A DNA stretch of 64,000 bases from contig NZ_QGGB01000003.1 of assembly GCF_003150675.1 (NCBI RefSeq), forward strand, positions 310,001 to 374,000. Direction: 5' to 3'. Source of the DNA: Rhodohalobacter mucosus (GTDB lineage: Bacteria; Bacteroidota; Rhodothermia; Balneolales; Balneolaceae). Below are positions 7,628 to 16,880 of the stretch, in pieces. How positions within the stretch are numbered: position 1 is the stretch's first letter; every line of letters begins with the position of its first letter. Both the position numbers and the translations under genes were made by a program. Below the pieces are notes generated by a model. The model was given only the letters and a program-made list of their open reading frames with translations, had not been told where the DNA came from and ran no database searches.

Positions 7628-10219
7628 ATGAGTTCGTACAATCCCAAATACGTAGAGCCCAGATGGCAAAAGTACTGGCTTGAGAACAAGACGTTTAAGA
7701 CCCCTGAAGATCAGGATAAGCCCAAATACTATATACTGGACATGTTTCCCTATCCGAGCGGATCAGGATTGCATGTTGGCCATCCCGAAGGGTATACCGC
7801 CACAGATATTCTGGCTCGGTACAAACGGATGAAAGGATTCAATGTACTTCATCCCATTGGGTGGGATGCGTTTGGATTGCCCGCAGAACAGTATGCAGTT
7901 AAAACAGGAACTCATCCGCGGATCACTACAGAGAACAATATCAAACGTTTTCGTGAACAGCTGCAGATGCTTGGTTTCTCATACGATTGGGACCGGGAAG
8001 TAAACACAACGGATCCTGATTATTATAAATGGACGCAGTGGATCTTTCTGAAACTGTTTGAAAAAGGCCTCGCTTACGAAGACGAACAACCCGTTAACTG
8101 GTGTCCTGAACTTGGAACCGTATTGGCCAACGAAGAGGTGATAGACGGTAAGAGTGAGGTGGGAGGGTATCCGGTGGTTAGAAAGCCGATGCGACAGTGG
8201 GTGCTAAAAATTACCGCATACGCAGACCGATTGCTGGAAGACCTTGAGGAGCTCGACTGGCCCGAATCCACGAAGGAGATGCAGCGAAACTGGATAGGAA
8301 AATCAATAGGAGCTGAAATAGACTTCAGGGTTCAGGATCATGATGCGGCAATTCGCGTATTTACAACACGGCCCGATACTCTGTTTGGAGCCACATATAT
8401 GGTACTCGCGCCGGAGCACTATTTGGTGGACCGGATTACCGCTGATGCTCAAAAAGAGTCTGTAGAAGAGTATAAAAGGAAAGCCGAAAACAAGTCGGAT
8501 CGTGAACGGCAGGAGATCAGCAAAGAGAAAACCGGAGTTTTTACGGGCGCATATGCTGTAAATCCGGCAAATGGAGAAGAGATCCCTATTTGGATAGCCG
8601 ATTATGTACTGGCTCACTACGGTACCGGGGCCATTATGGCCGTGCCCGGCCAGGACGAGCGTGACTGGGAGTTTGCAGAGGCATTTGACCTCCCGATCAT
8701 TCGAACCGTGGAACCGCCGGAAGATTTTGACGGAAAAGCCTACACCGGCGATGGACCCGCAATAAATTCAGGATTTCTGAACGGACTCCACATTACGGAG
8801 GCAAAACAGAAAATCATTGACTGGCTGGAGGAGAACGGTACGGGGCAGAAGAGCGTGAATTACAAGCTGCGCGACTGGCTGTTTTCCAGACAGCGATATT
8901 GGGGTGAACCGTTCCCCATTATACACGTTGACGGCAAACCGAAAGCCGTTCCTGAAGACGAACTGCCCGTAACCCTGCCTGAAGTGGATGATTTCCAGCC
9001 CACCCAAACCGGAGAGCCGCCACTGGCCCGCGCGGTAGGCTGGGTGGAAACAACCGATCCGGAGACCGGAAAAAAAGCCCTTCGTGAAACCAATACCATG
9101 CCGCAGTGGGCAGGATCGTGCTGGTACTACCTTCGCTATATAAGTCCCGGATACGAGGAGGGGCCCGTCGATAGCTCCGGAGAGAACTATTGGATGCCGG
9201 TTGACCTCTATGTAGGCGGATCGGAACACTCGGTACTGCATCTGCTCTATGCGCGTTTCTGGCATAAGGTACTCTACGACTGCGGGGTTGTATCAACCAA
9301 AGAGCCATTCAGAAAGCTGGTTCACCAGGGCATGATTCTGGGAGAAATGGAGTATACAGCGTACAGGCATCACGGTAAAATGGTATCTGCTTCCGAAGCT
9401 GAGAAAGCCGGAGATGCAGAGCGGGTTCCCCTTTCCGAACAGGATATTGAAAAGAAAGGCGACCGGTTTGTGATGAAGGGTACGGATATTACAGTGGATG
9501 CAAGGGCGCACAAGATGTCGAAGTCGAGAGGGAATGTGATCAACCCGGATGATGTGGTTGAGACATACGGCGCCGACTCACTTCGCCTCTATGAGATGTT
9601 TATGGGCCCTCTTGAGCAGGTTAAACCATGGAGTACAAAAGGGGTGGAGGGAGTGAATCGCTTCCTGAACCGGACCTGGCGGCTCTTTTTTGGTGAGGAG
9701 GGAGATGATGAATTCATCCGCGTGAGCGGGGATGAACCCGACAGGGATCAGATTCGGATTCTTCATGAGGCGATAAAAAAAGTAACCGAAGATATTGAGG
9801 CCATGCGTTTCAATACCGCTATTTCAGCATTGATGATCTTCATTAATGAGGCCAATCAGTGGGAAAATGTTCCGGTGACCGTTGCAGAGCCATTTGTTTT
9901 ATTGCTCTCACCGTTCGCTCCTCATATTGCGGAAGAGATATGGCAGCGGCTCGGTCATAGCGAGTCACTGGCTTATGCCGAATGGCCCGGGTTCAACGAA
10001 GAGTACCTGAAAAGCGACACGGTGGAGTATCCCGTTCAGGTAAATGGAAAAGTGCGTGCCAATATCGAAGTACCCGCAGAACAGGCAAAAGAGAAAGAAT
10101 TTGTCTTAAGCCTGGCCAAAGAGCAGGAAAACATCATGAAATATCTCGAAGATGCCACCATAGTAAAGGAGATTTTTGTGCCCGGCAGAATCGTAAACCT
10201 GGTTATTAAACCAAACTGA
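7628..10219 (+). CDS. leuS: Leucyl-tRNA synthetase
   Basis: A class Ia synthetase of 863 residues that charges tRNA-Leu. The HIGH-type motif lies in [15 protein letters not shown] near residues 42-56. The CP1 editing domain follows (about 220-420), with the T-rich segment [13 protein letters not shown] that hydrolyses misacylated tRNA. KMSKS is at about residue 629. The C-terminal anticodon-binding helical domain ends in [12 protein letters not shown], typical of bacterial LeuRS. The leucine-specific insert before KMSKS is present. The start [17 protein letters not shown] is standard. The leader is A-rich with no Shine-Dalgarno. Confidence 0.97.
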   Translation: MSSYNPKYVEPRWQKYWLENKTFKTPEDQDKPKYYILDMFPYPSGSGLHVGHPEGYTATDILARYKRMKGFNVLHPIGWDAFGLPAEQYAVKTGTHPRITTENNIKRFREQLQMLGFSYDWDREVNTTDPDYYKWTQWIFLKLFEKGLAYEDEQPVNWCPELGTVLANEEVIDGKSEVGGYPVVRKPMRQWVLKITAYADRLLEDLEELDWPESTKEMQRNWIGKSIGAEIDFRVQDHDAAIRVFTTRPDTLFGATYMVLAPEHYLVDRITADAQKESVEEYKRKAENKSDRERQEISKEKTGVFTGAYAVNPANGEEIPIWIADYVLAHYGTGAIMAVPGQDERDWEFAEAFDLPIIRTVEPPEDFDGKAYTGDGPAINSGFLNGLHITEAKQKIIDWLEENGTGQKSVNYKLRDWLFSRQRYWGEPFPIIHVDGKPKAVPEDELPVTLPEVDDFQPTQTGEPPLARAVGWVETTDPETGKKALRETNTMPQWAGSCWYYLRYISPGYEEGPVDSSGENYWMPVDLYVGGSEHSVLHLLYARFWHKVLYDCGVVSTKEPFRKLVHQGMILGEMEYTAYRHHGKMVSASEAEKAGDAERVPLSEQDIEKKGDRFVMKGTDITVDARAHKMSKSRGNVINPDDVVETYGADSLRLYEMFMGPLEQVKPWSTKGVEGVNRFLNRTWRLFFGEEGDDEFIRVSGDEPDRDQIRILHEAIKKVTEDIEAMRFNTAISALMIFINEANQWENVPVTVAEPFVLLLSPFAPHIAEEIWQRLGHSESLAYAEWPGFNEEYLKSDTVEYPVQVNGKVRANIEVPAEQAKEKEFVLSLAKEQENIMKYLEDATIVKEIFVPGRIVNLVIKPN

Positions 10220-10296
10220 TTTGCAGTAAGTAGGTATCATGCTGTTTGCGGCTGTATTGTTATCAACAAAGAGCTGAATTTTACAATCTCCTGATA

Positions 10297-10689
10297 ATGA
10301 ACAGTCATAAATTGTCATTTTTTACGCTTCTAATCTTTATTGCCGGCCTGTTGCAATCCTGTGGAGTCCTGAATTCCGATGATGGCCCCCCGGTAAATAC
10401 CGAGGTCGGGTTTGAAGGCATTTATGTGCAGGGATTTGAGGATTCCGGTTTCCAATCGTGTGAATACGAGGAGCCGACATGGAAGCCCGTTTTCAATGAG
10501 CACAGTTTTAATCAGCTGCAGGAGTTTTGGGAAAAGAGGGATCAGAATGGCGGACCGCAAACGAGATTGAGAATTACAGGGATACTCTCAAGCAAAGGAA
10601 CCTACAGAGGAATTTATGTGACGTATAAACGGGAAATTCAGATTCTGGACATTCTGGAGATAGAGTACACTGAAGATGCGGATTGCTGA
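10297..10689 (+). CDS. Small lipoprotein of unknown function
   Basis: A 130-residue protein with a type II signal peptide: MNSHKLSFFTLLIFIAGLLQSC, lipobox LQSC with the cysteine at about residue 22. The rest is a compact polar domain with no family I recognise; LRITGILSSKGTYR and IQILDILEIEY suggest beta strands. I chose the ATG at 10297 because the upstream in-frame start at 10246 is a TTG and would bury the signal peptide. It follows leuS by 77 bases and meets gntP tail to tail, 20 bases apart. Confidence 0.7.
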   Translation: MNSHKLSFFTLLIFIAGLLQSCGVLNSDDGPPVNTEVGFEGIYVQGFEDSGFQSCEYEEPTWKPVFNEHSFNQLQEFWEKRDQNGGPQTRLRITGILSSKGTYRGIYVTYKREIQILDILEIEYTEDADC

Positions 10690-10709
10690 TTCCAAGCTGT
10701 AACAGAAGT

Positions 10710-12068
10710 TTATAAGAATAGAGCGATCAAAAGGCAGAGCAGCAATCCACTCACCGATATAATGGCAGTCATGACCGACCACGATTTCAGCGTTTCCTTT
10801 TCACTCATTCCAAAGTAACGATTCACAAGCCAAAAACCGCTGTCGTTAACGTGCGAAAATGTTGTAGCACCCGCAGCAATGGCCAGAACCAATAGGGCCT
10901 TGAATGGTTCTCCATATGCAAATCCGGATAGAATGGGAGACACAATTCCTGCTGCAGTAATCATGGCCACCGTAGCCGATCCCTGTGTTAATCGCACAGC
11001 GGCCGCAATCAGCCACGCAAGTAACATTACAGGAAGCCCAAGATCCTGCATCGTGGCTGCCAGCATGTCGCCCACACCGCTGTCAATCAAGACCTGCTTA
11101 AATACCCCGCCTGCACCCGTAATCAGGATAATGATACCGGCCGGCTTCATAGACTCCATGGTAATTTTTGAGAGCTGTTCTTTAGCCGTCCCCCTTTTTA
11201 TCCCAAGCCAATACAGTGCAATCAGCACAGCTATGGTCAGTGCAATAAACGGATGGCCGATAAACATGACCAGATCGGTTAGTATACTGCTTTGCACGGT
11301 ACCCTGATCTACCAGCGTTTGTGTAAGTGTGTTTGCCAGGATTAGCAATAGTGGCACAGATATAATGGCCAGAAGCAGGCTGAAAGGGGGAAGGGAATCT
11401 GAATCGCTCTCCTCAGATAGTTCCTGCTTGATGTAGTCCGGAACACGCACGTCAATTTTTTTACCGATATAGTTTCCAAACAGCGGTCCGGCAACGACGG
11501 CTGTGGGGAACCCCACGATAAAGCCGAAAAAAATGACCCACCCCAGATCAGCTCCGATAATATCTGCAACGGCAATGGGACCGGGGGTGGGCGGTATGAA
11601 TGTATGCGTGACTGCCAGCCCGGTCAGAAGGGGTATGCCATAGTAAAGGAGAGATTTACCCGTATCCCGGCCCAATGCGTAAATCAGCGGTACAAGAATG
11701 ATAAACGCAACATCAAAAAAAACAGGTATTGCTACAAAGAAACCTGTAATCATCATCGCCCAGGATGCATTTTGGCGGCCAAAACCCTTCAGCATTTTCC
11801 GTGCTACGGCTTCTGCGCCGCCCGAATGCTCCAGTATCTGACCAAAGATGGCACCAAGACCTACTACGGTTGCTACAAATCCCAGCGTGCCTCCCATGCC
11901 CTGCTGAATACTATCGATTACTGTTGAGGGGGGCATGCCTGCAGCTAATCCGGTACATACACTTGCAATAAGCAGAGAAATGAAGGCATTCAGCTTTACA
12001 CGAATCACCAGGTAGAGCAGCAACACTATACCGATTAACGGTGCGATTATCAGCTGTATATCAATCAT
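10710..12068 (-). CDS. gntP: Gluconate permease, GntP family
   Basis: A 452-residue hydrophobic protein with about 12-14 membrane segments, a gluconate:proton symporter of the GntP family. Diagnostic stretches are GQILEHSGGAEAVA, TFIPPTPGPIAVA, GGVFKQVLIDSGVG and TTFSHVNDSGFWLVNRYF, all strongly conserved in GntP/GntT. It brings gluconate into the cytoplasm for phosphorylation by the gluconokinase encoded upstream in the same set. Its start overlaps the stop of gnd by 4 bases, so the two are translationally coupled. No GntR-type repressor gene is next to the cluster. Confidence 0.93.
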   Translation of the reverse strand: MIDIQLIIAPLIGIVLLLYLVIRVKLNAFISLLIASVCTGLAAGMPPSTVIDSIQQGMGGTLGFVATVVGLGAIFGQILEHSGGAEAVARKMLKGFGRQNASWAMMITGFFVAIPVFFDVAFIILVPLIYALGRDTGKSLLYYGIPLLTGLAVTHTFIPPTPGPIAVADIIGADLGWVIFFGFIVGFPTAVVAGPLFGNYIGKKIDVRVPDYIKQELSEESDSDSLPPFSLLLAIISVPLLLILANTLTQTLVDQGTVQSSILTDLVMFIGHPFIALTIAVLIALYWLGIKRGTAKEQLSKITMESMKPAGIIILITGAGGVFKQVLIDSGVGDMLAATMQDLGLPVMLLAWLIAAAVRLTQGSATVAMITAAGIVSPILSGFAYGEPFKALLVLAIAAGATTFSHVNDSGFWLVNRYFGMSEKETLKSWSVMTAIISVSGLLLCLLIALFL

Positions 12069-13549
12069 AGAGAGTTTTCAGGTTCGTCATCAGTGTTGTC
12101 TGACAGATCCTGTTTATTCCAGTTTGAGTGATAATGTGTGCCGTCCGGATCATTTATCACCCTGAATCCGTGTGAGCCGAAATAGTCGCGCTGTGCCTGG
12201 ATCAGATTTGCCGGAAGATATGCAGATCGTAATGCATCATATTGCTGCAACGAGGCCGCCATTGCAGGCACGTGTATACCGCTTTTGATAGCGAGCGTAA
12301 CGGTTTCTCTCCAGCCTTCCTGCAATTTTCTGAAACGGTTTGAATAAATGGGAGATAAAAGAAGATGATTAAAATTGCTTCCTTGTCCGTAGGCTGCAAC
12401 GATGGTTCTGAGCAGCTCAGAGCGTATAATACAGCCGCCTTGCCAGATCCTGGCAATTTCTGAAGGGTCAATAGTCCATTTATAATGCCGGGAGGCTTCT
12501 GTAAGCAGGTAAAAACCTTCTGCAGCCGCGATCATACGCGATGCAAGGTAAGCCTGCTCAAGATGCTGCAGAGCGTTTTCTGTATTTCTGAGAAGGCCTG
12601 ACGATGAATTGGGTTCGGGACCGAACAGTGAGCCTGATAGCCGCCCTCGTAAACCGGTGAGCGCAGAGAGGGACCGGGAATCAACAGAAGCAGAAACTAC
12701 AGGAAGCTGTATTCCAAGCTCCGAAGCTGCTTGCACAGTCCACCGGCCGGTACCTTTTTGTTCGGCACTGTCAAGTATCTGATCAAGCAGAAGCACTCCG
12801 CTATCATCCCTTACCTGCAGAATATCGGCAGAGATAGAAAGCAGATAACTGCCAAGGGATGTATAGTTCCATTGCCGGAACTTCGCTGAAATATCAGAGG
12901 GATGCATTTTGAAAAGAGTCCGCATGATATGATATACTTCTGCAAGAATTTGCATATCAGCATACTCGATGCCGTTGTGAACCATTTTTACAAAGTGACC
13001 TGCACCGTCGCTTCCTGCAAGCAAACAGCATGGCGTATCGTCAAATGATCTGGCAGCTATGGGTTCAAGAATCTTTTCAAGGGATTTCCAGCATTTTTTT
13101 GTCGTGCCTGCCATAATGGATGGGCCATACCTTGCGCCCTCAGATCCACCGGATATGCCTACACCTGCGTAATTTATTCTTTTAAAACGCAGGGAAGCAG
13201 CCCTTCGGCGCGTCTCCTCAAAATGAGAGTTACCGCAATCAACCAGCGTATCCCAGTCATCGAGGTGGGGCAGAACAGATGATATAAAGTCATCCACAGG
13301 TTTACCCGATGTAATTGTAATCAATATGGTTCTGGGTTTCTGAATGGATGCCACAAACTCCTTTAAATCGGCTGAGGGGGTGAAGCGTTTTCCTGCTCCG
13401 TGTTCTTTCATGAATGAGGCGATCAGATTCTCGCCTTCTCCCTCAGTCCGGTTACTGACCGAGACGTTGTGTCCATGCGATTCAAAATTCAGGGCAAGGT
13501 TGCTGCCCATCAGCCCGAGGCCGTAGATCCCAATATCTGACTGGCTCAT
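12065..13549 (-). CDS. gnd: 6-phosphogluconate dehydrogenase, decarboxylating
   Basis: Oxidises 6-phosphogluconate to ribulose 5-phosphate and CO2 with NADP(H). The Rossmann fingerprint GIYGLGLMGSNLA is at the N-terminus; the substrate segment ISGGSEGARYGPSIM and the catalytic-lysine region GAGHFVKMVHNGIEYADMQ follow; the GTGRWTVQAA and RDYFGSHGFRV signatures lie later. I set the start at the ATG at 13549 (494 residues). The frame extends to 13618, but the added 23 residues precede a normal MSQSDIGIYG start and match nothing. It sits between gntK (75 bases) and gntP (4-base overlap). Several conserved positions are altered relative to enteric Gnd, but catalytic residues are kept. Confidence 0.94.
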   Translation of the reverse strand: MSQSDIGIYGLGLMGSNLALNFESHGHNVSVSNRTEGEGENLIASFMKEHGAGKRFTPSADLKEFVASIQKPRTILITITSGKPVDDFISSVLPHLDDWDTLVDCGNSHFEETRRRAASLRFKRINYAGVGISGGSEGARYGPSIMAGTTKKCWKSLEKILEPIAARSFDDTPCCLLAGSDGAGHFVKMVHNGIEYADMQILAEVYHIMRTLFKMHPSDISAKFRQWNYTSLGSYLLSISADILQVRDDSGVLLLDQILDSAEQKGTGRWTVQAASELGIQLPVVSASVDSRSLSALTGLRGRLSGSLFGPEPNSSSGLLRNTENALQHLEQAYLASRMIAAAEGFYLLTEASRHYKWTIDPSEIARIWQGGCIIRSELLRTIVAAYGQGSNFNHLLLSPIYSNRFRKLQEGWRETVTLAIKSGIHVPAMAASLQQYDALRSAYLPANLIQAQRDYFGSHGFRVINDPDGTHYHSNWNKQDLSDNTDDEPENSL

Positions 13550-13624
13550 AGAGAGTATTTTATTTTTTGTACCGGATATAGCTACCGAATCAATCTGATT
13601 AATGCAAGGATGAACCACAACGGG

Positions 13625-14104
13625 TCATAGTTTCATTAGAATCCGGGAGACAATCTGATCAGGTGGTGCAGATATTGAAACGGTGAGTGCTTCTGGTGGT
13701 TCCTCGAGGGCTGAAAACTGCGAATCGAGGAGTGAGGGGGGCATATAGTGGTTCCGTCTCTTCTGTAAGCGATCCAAAATTTCCTTTCTGGTACCCTTCA
13801 GATAGATAAATTGAACACGTTCAGGATTTTCTGCGGCTAAGATATTTCGATATGATTGTTTAAGGGCGGAGCAGGCCAGTACAGCTCCGTTATCTTTGTT
13901 CCATACCCTGATCTGTTCAGCGAGTGCTTCCAGCCAGGGTTGTCTGTCTGAATCAGTGAGGGGAATACCCTCCTTCATTTTCTTCACATTTTGTGCGGGA
14001 TGGTAGTTGTCTGCATCATAAAAGGGTATGCCCAGCTTTTCTGCGAGCAGAGTTCCGACAGTCGTTTTGCCGCAGCCCGAAACACCCATTACGATATACA
14101 CCAT
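13625..14104 (-). CDS. gntK: Gluconokinase
   Basis: A 159-residue P-loop kinase that makes 6-phosphogluconate from gluconate and ATP. Walker A GVSGCGKT is at residues 7-14, with the family stretch FYDADNYHPAQNVKKMKEGIPLTDxDRQPWL after it, and CSALKQSYR and HYMPPSLLDSQ further on. All are near-invariant in GntK. It lies 5 bases after the CorC-like gene and 75 bases before gnd. Together gntP-gntK-gnd form a complete route from external gluconate to the pentose phosphate pathway. Confidence 0.95.
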   Translation of the reverse strand: MVYIVMGVSGCGKTTVGTLLAEKLGIPFYDADNYHPAQNVKKMKEGIPLTDSDRQPWLEALAEQIRVWNKDNGAVLACSALKQSYRNILAAENPERVQFIYLKGTRKEILDRLQKRRNHYMPPSLLDSQFSALEEPPEALTVSISAPPDQIVSRILMKL

Positions 14105-14109
14105 ACAGC

Positions 14110-15195
14110 TTATTCCTCATCTTTATTATCCGTTTTGGTCTGCATATCATCAGGGAGCGGCAGGCCAAGACGTTTTGCTCTTTCCCTCCATTTCTGACGG
14201 GCAAGTTTTTGCATATCATCAATGGCATCGGCTTCGTCAACAATTTCCATTCCCAAAAGTGTTTCAACCACATCCTCCATGGTTACCACACCCGAAAAGC
14301 CACCGTATTCGTCCACGACGGCCGCGATGTGCTCCTGAGATTCAAGCAGCTGTTCAAGCAGATGTTTAATGGAGTTTGTCTCGGGCACGAAGATGATCTT
14401 TCGCTTGAGTCCGCTGAGCGGTATGTCACCCTTTCCCTGGGAGAGGTTGAGATAGAGGTCATTTTTAAGCACGTACCCTGTGATATCCTCATCATTTTTC
14501 CCAAAGACCGGGATCCTCGACACGGTGAGATCTATATCCCTTGAAAGTATTGAAGAGACATGCTCTGCTTCCGGGAACCTGATCACGACGATTCGGGGCG
14601 TCATGATATCCTTAACCCTGAGTGAATTGAACCGAATCAGATTTTTAAAAATGTTGGACTCTTCCTCCTCAAATATACCCTCCTGGTATCCGAGTTCAGC
14701 CATAGCGCTGATCTCCTCCCGGCTGATAAGCGCATCACTGTGATTGCCTGCAATAACACGGGTGATGCCTTTTGACAACATTACGAATGGGTATGTAAGT
14801 GTGATAAGGGGACCCGTAACCCAGGCGGCAAAGCCAGAAAGTTTTTTCCAGTAGGTTGCTCCAATGGTTTTTGGGATAATCTCCGAGAATACCAGTATCA
14901 GAAGCGTCAATACGATGGACGTAACGGTTACATAGGCATTGCCAAATACAAGCTGAGCCTGTGCACCCACACCAGCTGCGCCAATGGTATGTGCAATGGT
15001 GTTAAGGCTTAAGATGGCAGCAAGCGGCTGATCAATATTTGCCTTCAGTTTCTGGAGTTTTATCGCTGATTTATGATTCTGCTGATCAAGCAGCTGAATG
15101 TATGAAGGTGTAATCGATAGCAACACCGCTTCCAATATGGAACAGAGAAACGAGACCCCGATTGCTAGCGCAAGGTATAAAAGAAGTAATTCCAT
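14110..15195 (-). CDS. CNNM/CorC/TlyC-family membrane protein with CBS pair
   Basis: A 361-residue protein. The N-terminal DUF21/CNNM domain has about four hydrophobic segments (1-170) with the IIPKTIGATYW motif. A paired CBS domain follows at about 195-315: DIMTPRIVVIR, IPVFGKNDEDITGYVLKNDL and VVDEYGGFSGVVTMEDVVETLLG. Family members are linked to Mg2+/Co2+ efflux, and the CBS pair probably senses a nucleotide. The usual C-terminal CorC_HlyC domain is missing; the protein ends in a charged 45-residue tail. It is the first gene of the gluconate set, 5 bases before gntK, with no obvious functional link. Confidence 0.88.
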   Translation of the reverse strand: MELLLLYLALAIGVSFLCSILEAVLLSITPSYIQLLDQQNHKSAIKLQKLKANIDQPLAAILSLNTIAHTIGAAGVGAQAQLVFGNAYVTVTSIVLTLLILVFSEIIPKTIGATYWKKLSGFAAWVTGPLITLTYPFVMLSKGITRVIAGNHSDALISREEISAMAELGYQEGIFEEEESNIFKNLIRFNSLRVKDIMTPRIVVIRFPEAEHVSSILSRDIDLTVSRIPVFGKNDEDITGYVLKNDLYLNLSQGKGDIPLSGLKRKIIFVPETNSIKHLLEQLLESQEHIAAVVDEYGGFSGVVTMEDVVETLLGMEIVDEADAIDDMQKLARQKWRERAKRLGLPLPDDMQTKTDNKDEE

Positions 15196-15300
15196 GCATA
15201 TATAACTTTGACATTTAAAATCCTATCGGCACAATATAGGGACTATAAGGCAAGATCTTTATTACTCTATAAATAAAGTAAACATGTAAACCCTGATAAA

Positions 15301-16053
15301 TCAATCACTGTTCAAAAGGTCCAATACCTGTTTTTTGTACGTTCTGCTGATTGGCAGATCTATGTTGTTTACATGTACTTCACTTGAAGAGTATCTTTCG
15401 ATGCAGTCACGGTTAACAATGAATGAACGGTGAATGCGAATAAAGCTGTACGGCAGGGATTCATCAAGATCAGAAATATTTTTTCTTGTAGTTACCACTC
15501 TGTCCCGGGTATGTATCTTTACATAGTCACCAAAACTTTCCAGATAAAGTATCTCTTTTAGTAACAGATGCTCGAAATTTCTGTTCGATCGAACCGTGAT
15601 GGAACCTTCTTCAAGCTGTGCAACGTTTTTTTCGAGTTTTGAAATTTTTGAATCACTGCGCTGAATGCGCAGATACAACAGGATGAATGCTTTAAGTAAA
15701 ACCAGGACATACACTGCAATGAAGAGAACAAAAATATTGCTCATCAGCGGGTTTAAGCTCCCGTAGTTATAATTTGCTATGACAATGAAAGCAATAGTGA
15801 TTACAATCATCTGCAAGAGGAGGGATATCACAATGGTGTAGAGCAGATAGACAGTAAACCTGATGATTCGACGCTGAAACAGGTATGAAGGCACCAGGTA
15901 GTAGTTGAAGAAATAGGAAGTACCCATGGCAACCGGAAGCAGAAAAGAGACAAAGTAAAAAGCTTGGCCATAGTTCTGATATGTCCGTCCAAACCCGGCA
16001 ACAAGCAGGAGTACTGAAAATATCCAAAAGAGTATGTGATAATGTACCGGCAT
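15301..16053 (-). CDS. Membrane-anchored LytTR-domain transcription regulator
   Basis: A 250-residue protein with four hydrophobic segments in residues 1-130, a short coiled coil (about 132-148, SDSKISKLEKNVAQLEEG) and a C-terminal LytTR DNA-binding domain (about 150-248) with LLKEILYLESFGDYVKIHT and SFIRIHRSFIVNRDCIE. No receiver domain is present, so it is not a classical response regulator; the membrane part probably senses the signal and holds the DNA-binding domain at the inner membrane. It is divergent from a short MotA/ExbB-like gene with 142 bases between the starts, a layout that suggests control of that gene or itself. Confidence 0.85.
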   Translation of the reverse strand: MPVHYHILFWIFSVLLLVAGFGRTYQNYGQAFYFVSFLLPVAMGTSYFFNYYLVPSYLFQRRIIRFTVYLLYTIVISLLLQMIVITIAFIVIANYNYGSLNPLMSNIFVLFIAVYVLVLLKAFILLYLRIQRSDSKISKLEKNVAQLEEGSITVRSNRNFEHLLLKEILYLESFGDYVKIHTRDRVVTTRKNISDLDESLPYSFIRIHRSFIVNRDCIERYSSSEVHVNNIDLPISRTYKKQVLDLLNSD

Positions 16054-16056
16054 CTT

Positions 16057-16108
16057 TTTATCGTGAAAATCGCAAACAGCCCCTCAAAAATCAGACTTTA
16101 TCGGTGAA
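16057..16108. promoter_or_regulatory. Imperfect direct repeat between LytTR gene and MotA-like gene
   Basis: TTTATCGTGAA at 16057-16067 and TTTATCGGTGAA at 16097-16108 are the same word with one inserted base, 40 bases apart in the divergent intergenic region. LytTR proteins bind pairs of short direct repeats, usually closer together, so a role as operator is only a guess. The first copy sits 4 bases upstream of the LytTR start codon. Confidence 0.25.
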
Positions 16109-16195
16109 TGACAGTTTAAATGCCCGATTCAGCATTGTATACGATACACGTGATCAGGTAGATTTTACAGAACCATAAATTAAGCTATCAATACA

Positions 16196-16570
16196 ATGAT
16201 TCAATTATTTAATGCAGGCGGACCAGTTTTCATGGGAATCATGACACTAATTCTGCTTTTTTGCTTTATTCTTGCCGTGATGTCTTTTTTCATGTACAGA
16301 AGAGGAGATGAAAAAAAATCAGATCAATTTTCAGGACTTCTTAAAGAGGCCGGGTTGCTGGCACTTGTAGTTGGGGCACTCGGCCAATTCCTCGGTTTAT
16401 ACGAGGCTTTTTCTGCCATCGAACAGATGGGGCAGGTTTCTCAGGCAATGCTTATGGGAGGGTTGAAAGTTTCATCCATCACAACGATATATGGATTTAT
16501 CATCCTTGTGATATCCTATGTTATGAAAATCGGACTCGATTTAATCAGGGTAAATCACGTTGAAGCTTGA
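16196..16570 (+). CDS. Short MotA/TolQ/ExbB-like membrane protein
   Basis: A 124-residue protein with about three hydrophobic segments (8-35, 50-75 and 95-117). The middle and end, LLKEAGLLALVVGALGQFLGLYEAF and GGLKVSSITTIYGFIILVIS, resemble the pore helices of MotA/TolQ/ExbB proton channels, which are normally over 200 residues. The large cytoplasmic loop and the first channel helix are reduced. No ExbD/TolR/MotB partner gene is adjacent. Its neighbour is the divergent membrane LytTR regulator. It could be a minimal ion channel subunit or a signalling partner. The family assignment is by pattern only. Confidence 0.65.
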   Translation: MIQLFNAGGPVFMGIMTLILLFCFILAVMSFFMYRRGDEKKSDQFSGLLKEAGLLALVVGALGQFLGLYEAFSAIEQMGQVSQAMLMGGLKVSSITTIYGFIILVISYVMKIGLDLIRVNHVEA

Positions 16571-16880
16571 CAAATGGTGGAAACCACATCTTTATTGAAC
16601 CGTACCCTTAACGCAACTATCTTTCCGGCAGTAGAATACAACCGAGTTCAAGTTCTGAACATAGCAGTGTACCGGTCTCACCCTGAGCAAGATGCTGCGA
16701 TTTTGTTCGTGTAAGTAACTTCAAACGGTTCGGTTACCCATTTTATCCGACAGATAATTTCAGTATAGATCAAATATCGTCAATCACCCAGGAATCGAGT
16801 GTCACCGTCACGTTAATAATCGACGATTTACACCTTTTCTTCTGTAGAATTGATTTCCGGGAACCCGCGAAAACCAAGGC
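16571..16880. other. 310-base spacer without a gene
   Basis: No credible reading frame is found. A short hairpin (GTGG-AAA-CCAC) lies just after the MotA-like stop near 16577-16587, without a T-run. An inverted repeat GTTCA-5-TGAAC is at 16646-16660. A promoter for plsC probably lies in the second half, but I cannot point to one with confidence. Confidence 0.5.

Noticed and set aside
8768-9308. Two overlapping minus-strand frames (165 and 129 residues) inside leuS
   Set aside because: Both are shadows of leuS; the product sequences have no recognisable domain.
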